From a virus: a stretch of DNA of 33,724 bases. The DNA lies in the IMG/VR virus record IMGVR_UViG_3300019487_000070, positions 1 to 33,724 of that record. One strand, written 5' to 3'. This document shows positions 21,873 through 27,337 of this stretch, piece after piece (position 1 is the stretch's first letter; each line of letters opens with the position of its first letter). Made by a program: the position numbers and the translations under genes. Below the pieces are notes generated by a model that was not told the DNA's origin, made no database searches, and was given only the letters and a program-made list of their open reading frames with translations.

Positions 21873-22637
21873 TCATCCCCGCCGCCTTGCTGCCTTAACC
21901 CGTACCGTGCTCGCGGCCCTGCCGCGCGTGGCGTCACGTGTCGCAGCCGTGACCCGCGCGGTGAGCAGCGTGCGCACGTTGACGCCGTAGTAGTCGCGCA
22001 CGTCCGCGTACGTGAAGCGCCCCACGAGCGCACGCAGCATGGTGCGCATGTCGTGCACGCGGGCACGTGAGACCGTCGGCGAGGGAGTCGCGTCGACGTC
22101 GATGAGCGCATTCACCTGGTCACCCGTACGCAGTAGGTAGAGGACGCAGCCACGTGCGCGTGCTGCGATCGCGACGTAGACCGCGCGCTTCTGCAGTACG
22201 AGCTGCCCGATGGCGTGCATCGTCCCGAGCCCAGCACGGAACATCTCGAACAGTGCCGTCGCCGCGGGCCCGTCAGGAATCAGGCGCGCCGTCATGGCGA
22301 TGCACAAGGGATTCAGCGGCTGCTCGAGCATCGCCGTGATCGTGAGCGTCGAGGACGGCGCCGGCTCACAGGTGGCGAGGTCCGTATCGGTGATCTCGAG
22401 GTACTGGCCAGGGGCGTACTCAAACACGCGCACGACGTCGGTCTGCTTCAATTGTCGGTCGCAGGTCGGACACCACTTTTTCTGCTGCAGCCGTGTGAGC
22501 GTGGTGGCTGAGCAGCGGTGCGCGTGGTTGAACGAGACCGTTCCGGCGGATGCGTCGATCGTGACAATCCGCACAAGTAGGTTGACTTCCGTGTTAACTA
22601 CGGTGAGCGTGCCTTTCCAGATGGTGCGCGTGCTCAT
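21873..22637 (-). CDS. ku: Phage Ku homologue (DNA end-binding)
   Basis: A 254-residue protein from an ATG that overlaps the previous stop (ATGA). It matches bacterial/phage Ku throughout: TIWKGTLTVVNTEVNLLVRI at the N-terminus, HAH-RC near 38-42, a CPTC pair (56-59) at the place of the RxCxxC segment, then TDVVRVFEYAPGQYLEITD, a PLNPLCIAMTARLIPDGP strand, FEMFRAGLGTMHAIGQLVLQ and RAVYVAIAARARGCVLYLLR. These correspond to the Ku beta-barrel ring. Bacterial Ku threads on double-strand ends and recruits LigD. The C-terminus is basic. Known phage Ku proteins (for example in Corndog-type phages) may aid genome circularisation; that role here is inference. No LigD-like ligase is in the window. Confidence 0.85.
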   Translation of the reverse strand: MSTRTIWKGTLTVVNTEVNLLVRIVTIDASAGTVSFNHAHRCSATTLTRLQQKKWCPTCDRQLKQTDVVRVFEYAPGQYLEITDTDLATCEPAPSSTLTITAMLEQPLNPLCIAMTARLIPDGPAATALFEMFRAGLGTMHAIGQLVLQKRAVYVAIAARARGCVLYLLRTGDQVNALIDVDATPSPTVSRARVHDMRTMLRALVGRFTYADVRDYYGVNVRTLLTARVTAATRDATRGRAASTVRVKAARRRG

Positions 22638-22921
22638 GCCCAGCGCGCCAACGCCGCGCGCCCTTTGTCTGTGAGATATCCGAGGGAGGGGATCGTCCCC
22701 TCCGTCACGTAGCCGCGCGTCCGGAGATCATCGAGGCGCGCGAGGACCGCGCGTTCCCCATGCGCATCGAAGAGCGCGAAGAGGCGCTGCCGCAACGCCG
22801 GCGTCTCGGACGGTGCGGCCAACTGGAGGCACGCCAGCGAGAAGTCGTTCAGCGGGCTGGCGATCTTGCGCGAGAGCCGCGGCGGCGGCGGCCAGCGGTG
22901 GGGCGCCTTTATCTTTATCAC
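22634..22921 (-). CDS. Winged-helix-like small protein
   Basis: A 95-residue protein from a GTG overlapping the previous stop (GTGA). A basic N-terminus (IKIKAPHRWPPPPRLSRKI) is followed by helices (PLNDFSLACLQLAAPSETPA, LRQRLFALFDAHGERAVLAR) and LDDLRTRGYVTEGTIPSLGY with LTDKGRAALARWA. The last segment reads like the helix-wing of winged-helix proteins, in which a YLT-x-KG-x-x-AL motif is frequent. It may be a regulator of the neighbouring Ku gene, to which it is coupled, but this is inferred. No named family is recognised. Confidence 0.65.
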   Translation of the reverse strand: MIKIKAPHRWPPPPRLSRKIASPLNDFSLACLQLAAPSETPALRQRLFALFDAHGERAVLARLDDLRTRGYVTEGTIPSLGYLTDKGRAALARWA

Positions 22922-23127
22922 GGTCCGTCGATCAGATGCCCGCCGACGTCGGCCGGCGGATCGGTGAGGGCGCCGAGCTGCGCCCGCAGGTCGGCGAGCT
23001 GGGCTTCGAGCGCCGCCAGCTGTTCGCGCTGCTTCGCGCGCGGGTTCACGATGACCATCGACGTCGGTGTTTCACCGATGACCTCCCACGGGTCCTCGTC
23101 GCCGACGATGCGGATGGTCCGGGCCAT
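22918..23127 (-). CDS. Small beta-barrel plus coiled-coil protein
   Basis: A 69-residue protein. The first 30 residues (ARTIRIVGDEDPWEVIGETP, then TSMVIVNPRAKQ) resemble a small SH3/KOW-like barrel fragment, and the rest is a heptad-type helix (REQLAALEAQLADLRAQLGA). The IGETPT motif reappears in the protein at 23904-24143, suggesting paralogy. The stop overlaps the next gene start as GTGA. There is no obvious Shine-Dalgarno. Function unknown. Confidence 0.6.
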   Translation of the reverse strand: MARTIRIVGDEDPWEVIGETPTSMVIVNPRAKQREQLAALEAQLADLRAQLGALTDPPADVGGHLIDGP

Positions 23128-23133
23128 GTCAGG

Positions 23134-23212
23134 GTTCAGTGGGTGCCCACACGCACCGTGGACACCGAACAGGATGGCCGAGGTTCAGGCCAGGGCGGGT
23201 GCGTTGGTGAAC
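23134..23212 (-). promoter_or_regulatory. Nested inverted repeats in intergenic gap
   Basis: The 92-base gap between the XRE regulator and the next gene contains three nested perfect inverted repeats: GTTCA/TGAAC (outer, at 23134-23138 and 23208-23212), ACGCACC/GGTGCGT (23151-23157 and 23198-23204), and TGGCC/GGCCA (23175-23179 and 23188-23192, loop of eight). All three pair around the same centre, so the transcript could form one extended hairpin. No U tract follows. It may be an attenuator, a processing site, or an operator for the adjacent regulator. Confidence 0.5.
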
Positions 23213-23219
23213 TGCAGTG

Positions 23220-23507
23220 TTACGGCGTGCGCATCGAGCGCAGGCTGATGACGACCTCGTAGCCGAAGAACGCGAAGATGCGCACGATCGTCGATAACTT
23301 CAGGTCGCTCTGCATTTTACTGATGTGGAGCACGCCCTGCTTGGACAGGCGCGTGCCGTCGGCCACTTGCTGGACGGTGCAGCCGTGACGTGCCTGTAAG
23401 TCGCTGATGTGCTGCCCGATCGCCCCGAGCGCCCGATCAAAGGGTGGGGCGAGGGCGGGCTCGTCGCGGAACGGGTGCACCCAGCGGCGGTACCTCGGCC
23501 GTGCCAC
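23220..23507 (-). CDS. XRE-family (Cro/C1-type) transcriptional regulator
   Basis: A 95-residue protein from GTG 23507. After a basic N-terminal extension, residues 29-80 form a helix-turn-helix of the Cro/C1 type: IGQHISDLQARHGCTVQQVA, DGTRLSKQGVLHISKMQSDL, KLSTIVRIFAFFGYEV. The SKQGVLHISKMQSDLK segment corresponds to the recognition helix and following turn, and LSTIVRIFAFFGYEVVISL is the typical late helix-strand (HigA-like end). It is flanked by an AT-rich island upstream and nested inverted repeats downstream, likely places for autoregulation. No divergent partner gene exists, so it is not a classical cI/cro pair. Confidence 0.82.
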   Translation of the reverse strand: MARPRYRRWVHPFRDEPALAPPFDRALGAIGQHISDLQARHGCTVQQVADGTRLSKQGVLHISKMQSDLKLSTIVRIFAFFGYEVVISLRSMRTP

Positions 23508-23555
23508 GCTCAGCAGAATAACAGAAATTCATGAAACCTGTTGTTGCATAAGCAG
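23508..23555 (-). promoter_or_regulatory. AT-rich island upstream of the XRE gene, possible promoter/operator
   Basis: This 48-base gap is about 40% GC (19 of 48), far below its surroundings. It contains a TTCATGAA palindrome at 23528-23535 flanked by CAG/CTG at equal distance. TATTCT and TATGCA hexamers could serve as -10 elements on the minus strand, but no convincing -35 at correct spacing was found. The location just before a DNA-binding regulator suggests a promoter with an operator. Confidence 0.4.
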
Positions 23556-23897
23556 TTACGTCACGCGTCGAACTCCGAGCGAGGCCGCGATCGTCGTCAG
23601 GGTGTCGGCGTACCGACGTAAGTTCTTCGCAATAACCCTCCAACCAACGGAATCGAGCACGGATGTGGTCTTGCGTGCCCATTTCTCAGATTGAGCGGCG
23701 TTAGTATTCATCTCGTCAATCACCGCCTGCAGCTGGGCGCGCAGGTCCGCGTTGGCGGCGTCGAGTTCGTCGGCATGACCATCGAAGACCCGTGCAAGGG
23801 TCGTGACGAATGGGTGCGCGCTTTGCTGATACTCAGCGGCCTTGTCCCGCCACTGCTGCGGCAGCAATCCAGCTGTCGGCCGTGTCTGTTCACTCAT
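23556..23897 (-). CDS. Hypothetical helical protein
   Basis: A 113-residue protein from ATG 23897, six bases after the previous stop. It is almost entirely helical: PQQWRDKAAEYQQSAHPFVT, HADELDAANADLRAQLQAVI, NTNAAQSEKWARKTTSVLDS, then RVIAKNLRRYADTLTTIAAS. Heptad spacing in the middle suggests a coiled coil. No metal or catalytic motif is seen. It precedes the XRE gene and may share its promoter region. I do not recognise the family. Confidence 0.65.
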   Translation of the reverse strand: MSEQTRPTAGLLPQQWRDKAAEYQQSAHPFVTTLARVFDGHADELDAANADLRAQLQAVIDEMNTNAAQSEKWARKTTSVLDSVGWRVIAKNLRRYADTLTTIAASLGVRRVT

Positions 23898-23903
23898 CGG
23901 CTG

Positions 23904-24143
23904 TCACTGTTCTAGCGTGACCACGGTTTTCGGTAGTAGGGCGTGCGCGCCGCGCCGGAGCACACGCGTGCGCCCGGCCAGTCGCGTGTCTGTCAATGCC
24001 ACCACCCGGTACTTCGTCGGCGTCTCACCAATGATCCCTATACGCTGACGGGTGACGCCAGCCCACCCGTCTAACGCGAAGGATCCGTATCGAATCGGTT
24101 CGCCGCACCGTACGTCTGGCGTCGTCCGCGCTTGCTCACTCAT
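23904..24143 (-). CDS. Small SH3/KOW-like protein
   Basis: A 79-residue protein overlapping the upstream stop as ATGA. It reads as a small beta barrel: RYGSFALDGWAGVTRQRIGI, IGETPTKYRVVALTDTRLAG, RTRVLRRGAHALLPKTVVTL. The order beta-GETPT-beta-basic-beta-LLPK is common in short phage proteins thought to bind nucleic acid or protein. It shares IGETPT with the gene at 22918-23127. Function unknown. Confidence 0.65.
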   Translation of the reverse strand: MSEQARTTPDVRCGEPIRYGSFALDGWAGVTRQRIGIIGETPTKYRVVALTDTRLAGRTRVLRRGAHALLPKTVVTLEQ

Positions 24144-24391
24144 CGGCTGACTCCGTCATCGCGACGAACTCGCCGTCCCTCCGGCGCCGCTTCCTGCTCC
24201 CGATTCCAGAACAGCACCGCGTCGATCGCCTCCGCATAGCCACGGTGCGCCCCGCTGTGGCCAGGCTCTCGGTCGCACGTCAACACGCACCAGAGGCCAG
24301 GCACCGGCCGGCTCGTCGCGCCGCAGTTCACTTCCGGATCCGGAGGACCGCCTCCGCCATCAGGAACCGTATCCGGCCACCCCCTGCTCAC
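24140..24391 (-). CDS. Hypothetical protein with Cys pair
   Basis: An 83-residue protein from a GTG (GTG AGC AGG) with no strong Shine-Dalgarno; it starts 12 bases after the truncated P-loop gene. Contents: a Gly/Pro-rich start (DTVPDGGGGPPDPEVNCGAT), WCVLTCDREPGHSGAHRGYA and a C-terminal helix. The pattern C-x(n)-W-C-x-L-T-C-D-R-E-P-G-H-x-G-x-H is one seen in many small actinophage-like proteins with a possible metal site (Cys/Cys/His/His). Stop overlaps the next start as ATGA. Function unknown. Confidence 0.6.
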   Translation of the reverse strand: MSRGWPDTVPDGGGGPPDPEVNCGATSRPVPGLWCVLTCDREPGHSGAHRGYAEAIDAVLFWNREQEAAPEGRRVRRDDGVSR

Positions 24392-24403
24392 TCTGCGCCG
24401 GCC

Positions 24404-24649
24404 TCAATCGCCGTAGAGCCCGCCAAACACGACGACGTCATACGAGGGCCCGCCCTTCGTGGCCGGCACGCGCAGGCCTCGCCAGACGCCGACGGGGTCA
24501 AGCGCACCGATTTGCGCGCCGGCGTCGAGCATCAGCTCGGCGAGCTTCATCGCGCCGTACGTCTTGCCGCTGCCGGTGCGCCCGAGCCAGGCGAGCTTCT
24601 CGGTCACGACGTCGAGCGGGAGCTTCAGGTGGTCAGCGAGCGTCAGCAT
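24404..24649 (-). CDS. Truncated P-loop ATPase (HerA/FtsK-like N-terminus)
   Basis: An 81-residue protein from ATG 24649; a TTG at 24661 is an alternative. It starts MLTLADHLKLPLDVVTEKLA and has a perfect Walker A motif, GRTGSGKT, at about 23-30, then AMKLAELMLDAGAQIGALDP and a VVVFGGLYGD strand, directly followed by TGA. That series is the N-terminus of phage and bacterial HerA-like ATP-binding proteins that normally continue for several hundred residues with Walker B and arginine finger motifs. None of those are present downstream, so the gene is a remnant or a stand-alone mini P-loop protein. It overlaps the HNH gene end by 17 bases. Confidence 0.7.
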   Translation of the reverse strand: MLTLADHLKLPLDVVTEKLAWLGRTGSGKTYGAMKLAELMLDAGAQIGALDPVGVWRGLRVPATKGGPSYDVVVFGGLYGD

Positions 24650-24989
24650 CGCAGTGCGCAAACAACCATTGTTGCCCAGCCTCTCGCAACCGCCGCGCCC
24701 GCGTCGTCGCGGCGTTCCTGGCGTGATGATCAGCGTCGTACGTCACATGGCAGCGCTGGCACCACGCGACAAGATTCTGGCGTACATAGTTCGACGGGTT
24801 GTGATCGCGGTGCGCCACTGTGAGGACGACCTTCGATCCGGTGACCGGGTGTTCCTCGCCGTGCGCGGCGCGGCAGTCCGGATAGGCCGGCGAACCGGCG
24901 CACCGCCAGCCCTGCTCGACTTTCACGCGCAGCGCGATCGCGTCCCAATCGGGCGGATAGAGGGCGGCGTTGGCGGCGCTGATCGGCAT
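24633..24989 (-). CDS. Small HNH-type endonuclease
   Basis: A 118-residue protein from ATG 24989 (MPISAANAALYPPDWDAIAL); the longer frame upstream is shadow of the metallopeptidase gene. Motifs: RCAGSPAYPDCRA (C30, C39), HPVTGSKVVLTVAHRDHNPS with the catalytic His pair region (H60-x-D62-H63), and LVAWCQRCHVTYDADHHAR (C77, C80). The order CxnC ... AHxDH ... CxxCH is the HNH/beta-beta-alpha-metal fold. Stand-alone phage HNH proteins of this size are nicking or homing-type enzymes or take part in packaging. It sits in a nuclease-rich cassette rather than near terminase. Start and motif are clear; role is not. Confidence 0.85.
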   Translation of the reverse strand: MPISAANAALYPPDWDAIALRVKVEQGWRCAGSPAYPDCRAAHGEEHPVTGSKVVLTVAHRDHNPSNYVRQNLVAWCQRCHVTYDADHHARNAATTRARRLREAGQQWLFAHCDADAR

Positions 24990-24997
24990 CGGGCGCG

Positions 24998-25684
24998 TTA
25001 CGCCGACACCGCCGCCGTGTCCTCGACGATCTGCTCCGCCTGGATCTCCGCCCGCTGCTCGACCCAGCGCAGCCAGCAGGGGCATCGTGTCAGGCGTTCG
25101 GTGCGGGTGTTCGTGTCGAGGACCGCGACGTAGCCCGGGTGCCCGGTGTCTCGGCACGTGGCGCACGGCTCGAATGGCGTCGTGAGAGTGGACCGCCGGA
25201 GCGCCAGGGCGAACGCCTCAAGGTCTGACGTCCACGTGCCATACCGCTCGACAATGGCCCGGAACTCCTCGATGTCGTGCCGCCGCGTGCGGTAGACCTT
25301 GCGGCCGCGCTCATCCTCCACCGGCTCGCCCCGCGCGTCGTATTTCATGGCGGCGTGACAGAGCTCGTGGTCGAGCAGGGCGCGCCGTTGCTGCGGGGTC
25401 ACTTCCTCGTGTGTCCAGAACGATCGCCGGAGCAGGATCACAAAGTCCCACTGCGACAGTTCCCGATCGAAGTCGGAGGCCTTCCGACACATGCCGAGCT
25501 TCACGCGGCCGTCGGCGTCCGGTTTCCACGAGAGATTCCACGCCAACCCGATCCGCGCCTGGCGCAGGTCGGTGTGATGGAGGTCGACGAGCTCATCGAG
25601 CAGGCAGTACATCGGATGCCCGATGACACTGTCGCGCGTGAGAAGTTCGTAGTGGACGGCTTTCGGTTTAGGCGCCTTCGGCAT
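24998..25684 (-). CDS. Phage metallopeptidase (HExxH) with C-terminal Cys module
   Basis: A 228-residue protein with GGGAG six bases before ATG 25684. HELCH at 106-110 is a zincin-type HExxH motif, inside RRALLDHELCHAAMKYDARG, and RRHDIEEFRAIVERYG downstream contains candidate third-ligand residues. An upstream segment (HHTDLRQARIGLAWNLSWKP) matches the putative phage metallopeptidase family. The C-terminus carries a Cys module, PCATCRDTG (C174, C177) and RCPCW (C201, C203), that recurs in the protein at 26921-27337. The enzyme is presumably cytoplasmic; its substrate is unknown. In this family the peptidase might act on host defence or regulatory proteins, which is conjecture. Confidence 0.82.
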   Translation of the reverse strand: MPKAPKPKAVHYELLTRDSVIGHPMYCLLDELVDLHHTDLRQARIGLAWNLSWKPDADGRVKLGMCRKASDFDRELSQWDFVILLRRSFWTHEEVTPQQRRALLDHELCHAAMKYDARGEPVEDERGRKVYRTRRHDIEEFRAIVERYGTWTSDLEAFALALRRSTLTTPFEPCATCRDTGHPGYVAVLDTNTRTERLTRCPCWLRWVEQRAEIQAEQIVEDTAAVSA

Positions 25685-26165
25685 GCTCGACTCCCTTCTG
25701 CGGCGGCAGCTCCACGCCGCGCGCACGAAACGCTTCCGTGATCAACTCGATCGCCCCACCGTCGCGAATCATCGTGGTCGTGACGCGCACGACGAGCCAG
25801 CCAAGAATCGCGGCATACGAGTACTTGAAACAATCCGCCTGCATGCCTTCGCCGGTGTTGTGCCGACCGCCCGCGCGGATGACGGTTCCGGGTTTCAGTG
25901 GAATCGTCTGCCCGCGGCGCCGCTCGTAGCCGCTCGTCACCACGAGGTAGCGGCCGAACGCGCCGCCCTCGACTTCGATGGCGATGCGGTGGCCGATGTA
26001 CGCGTAATCGAACGCCCACTTCCGACCGATCGATGTGGCGAAGAGATGCTCGGGCTCCGGCTCCGGCAACCCAACAGCCGCAAGCTGCGCCTCTAAGTCC
26101 GGCCGCTTGCCGGTGCTGACCTTCTGCGTCGCGAAGAGGCGCGGGTGGCGAGCGGGGCGCGGCAT
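25668..26165 (-). CDS. PD-(D/E)XK-type endonuclease
   Basis: A 165-residue protein whose start overlaps the 22-codon ORF before it (TAATG). The core reads AFDYAYIGHRIAIEVEGGAF with D53 and E64/E66, then GGRHNTGEGMQADCFKYSYA with K114, then ILGWLVVRVTTTMI. This D-x(10)-ExE plus downstream H/N-rich loop and Lys helix is the PD-(D/E)XK nuclease arrangement used by Vsr-, Holliday-junction- and DUF559-like enzymes. It lacks an obvious DNA-binding add-on, so it is likely a small structure-specific nuclease or restriction-type enzyme. It shares 17 bases with the metallopeptidase gene, which suggests a single translation unit. Confidence 0.75.
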   Translation of the reverse strand: MPRPARHPRLFATQKVSTGKRPDLEAQLAAVGLPEPEPEHLFATSIGRKWAFDYAYIGHRIAIEVEGGAFGRYLVVTSGYERRRGQTIPLKPGTVIRAGGRHNTGEGMQADCFKYSYAAILGWLVVRVTTTMIRDGGAIELITEAFRARGVELPPQKGVEHAEGA

Positions 26166-26233
26166 TAGAGGCGGCTCGCCATCGGCGGTGCCAGCACCGC
26201 GTCCGCGATGGCATCAAGTTTCTTCTGACTCAT
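26165..26233 (-). CDS. 22-residue micro-ORF coupled on both sides
   Basis: The frame starts at ATG 26233, overlapping the previous stop (ATGA), and ends at TAA 26167-26165, overlapping the nuclease start (TAATG). The peptide begins MSQKKLDAIADAVLAPP, a short basic amphipathic helix with a plausible N-terminus. A frame this exactly fitted between two overlaps is unlikely to be accidental. It may exist mainly to pass ribosomes to the nuclease gene, or encode a functional peptide. Confidence 0.55.
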   Translation of the reverse strand: MSQKKLDAIADAVLAPPMASRL

Positions 26234-26454
26234 GCCGAACCCTCGATAAGCGTCTGCATTTCAACGCAGGCTGGGATATGTCTAGCCGCGTCTGGCCCTC
26301 TGAACACGCTGGGGCACTTCAAAGAGCAAAACCCTGGTTGCGCGACCTTGAGCGCCGCCAGCAGGCGGTCTCTCTGCTCGGACAGACACGCGAAACAGTC
26401 ATTGGGCCGCGAACCGACTTCATGGTCTTCGCCGCACTCCAACAGCGCATCCAT
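26230..26454 (-). CDS. Cys-rich small protein
   Basis: A 74-residue protein starting directly after the previous stop (TAA ATG) with GAGAGAGGGA ten bases upstream. It contains seven Cys: ECGEDHEVGSRPNDCFACLS, then FCSLKC and a later CVEM. The CxH, CxxC and CxxxC spacing suggests one or two zinc sites. The centre is a helix (EQRDRLLAALKVA). It belongs to a row of small Cys-containing genes (26230-27337). Function not known. Confidence 0.65.
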   Translation of the reverse strand: MDALLECGEDHEVGSRPNDCFACLSEQRDRLLAALKVAQPGFCSLKCPSVFRGPDAARHIPACVEMQTLIEGSA

Positions 26455-26658
26455 TTACAGTCCCTCTCTCGGCTGCAAGCACGGCAGCGCCGCCTCGCCG
26501 CGCGCTCTGAAGTAGGCCGCGATCTCGGCATCCGTGTATCCGAGCCGTTCCAAAACTCTCTCGCGTTCAGGGGCGGACAGAAAGCCGATGGCCGCTTCGA
26601 CGTGCTTGCAGGTGACGCACCTTTCCTTCAGGTTGAGCCCGGCGTCCGTCTCACTCAC
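26455..26658 (-). CDS. Small CxxC protein
   Basis: A 67-residue protein from a GTG overlapping the previous stop (GTGA). The text begins SETDAGLNLKERCVTCKHVE, with one CxxCxH group, then helices (AIGFLSAPERERVLERLGYT, DAEIAAYFRARGEAALPCLQ). A single CxxCxH plus a later Cys (C61) could bind one metal. The longer frame upstream is shadow. Function not recognised. Confidence 0.6.
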   Translation of the reverse strand: MSETDAGLNLKERCVTCKHVEAAIGFLSAPERERVLERLGYTDAEIAAYFRARGEAALPCLQPREGL

Positions 26659-26924
26659 CGTCGCAGCCTCCGCCGCCACACCGGTTCCACGGCCCCGATC
26701 GGCTCCAACCCGAGCGACGGCTGATGCCTCACGTCGAGCGACGGCGCCAGCGGTTCTTCGATGCTGTCTGGGGCCGGCTCTCCGGTCATGTCCTCGCCGC
26801 ACGCCAGGCACCGGACCCGCTGGGCCGTGCCGATGCGGTATTCGAGATACGGCTCGCCCGTCGCGATCGCGCCGTGACAGTTGCCACACCGGCGCGCCCC
26901 GTGGGCGACGCGCCATGAGCTCAC
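26655..26924 (-). CDS. Zinc-ribbon protein
   Basis: An 89-residue protein from a GTG that overlaps the previous stop (GTGA). Two Cys pairs at fixed distance form a zinc ribbon: RRCGNCHGAIATGEPYLEYR (CxxC) and VRCLACGEDMTG (CxxC). The intervening YLEYRIGTAQR is a beta hairpin, the usual ribbon layout. The rest is acidic then basic and likely unstructured. Such small zinc-ribbon proteins are common in phage replication operons; a role in nucleic acid binding is plausible but unproven. Confidence 0.7.
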   Translation of the reverse strand: MSSWRVAHGARRCGNCHGAIATGEPYLEYRIGTAQRVRCLACGEDMTGEPAPDSIEEPLAPSLDVRHQPSLGLEPIGAVEPVWRRRLRR

Positions 26925-27337
26925 GCCGGCACCTCGCTCGCCGCCGGCAGCGCCAAGACCGGATAGTCAGTGACACCGAGCTGCGCGAGCCGCCCGCGAT
27001 AGCGCGCGAAGCAGGTGCAGCGCTTGACGCGTGCGACGCCGTCGGTGTCCGTGAACGCCGCCCATCCGCCCGTATCGCGGCACCCCGTGCACGGCGTAAA
27101 CGGGTGCGCCTGCAAGAGCGCCTGGCGTTCAGCTTCCGCGTCCGCGCGCAGCTCCGCGGTCGACGGAAAATACCGCCGGTTCGCCGCACGAATCAGCGCG
27201 CGATCGAGTAATTGGCGCGTGGGGGCCGGTGGCGCCAGTAGCGCTGCGTGGTAGAGCCGCCAGGTCGGCTCGTCGCGCGCGTCGTGAAAGTGCAGGGCTA
27301 GTGGCAGGATGTACCGTTGGAATTCCTCGAACGTCAC
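26921..27337 (-). CDS. Cys-rich protein following the replication initiator
   Basis: A 138-residue protein from a GTG with GGGAGGG five bases before it, overlapping the initiator stop (GTGA). Residues 1-75 are helical (FEEFQRYILPLALHFHDARD, LLDRALIRAANRRYFPS, TAELRADAEAERQALLQ). Residues 83-110 form the module CTGCRDTG...RVKRCTCFARY with C83, C86, C107 and C109, similar to the C-terminus of the metallopeptidase encoded at 24998-25684. In phages with a lambda O-like initiator the next gene is often the helicase loader, so that is the most likely role, but no P-loop is present, so it would have to be a non-ATPase loader. This is inferred. Confidence 0.7.
   Translation of the reverse strand: MTFEEFQRYILPLALHFHDARDEPTWRLYHAALLAPPAPTRQLLDRALIRAANRRYFPSTAELRADAEAERQALLQAHPFTPCTGCRDTGGWAAFTDTDGVARVKRCTCFARYRGRLAQLGVTDYPVLALPAASEVPA

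Noticed and set aside
20965-21876. A 303-codon minus-strand frame across the HNH gene
   Set aside because: Alternate frame of the HNH gene, which has unmistakable Cys pairs and an HNH core.
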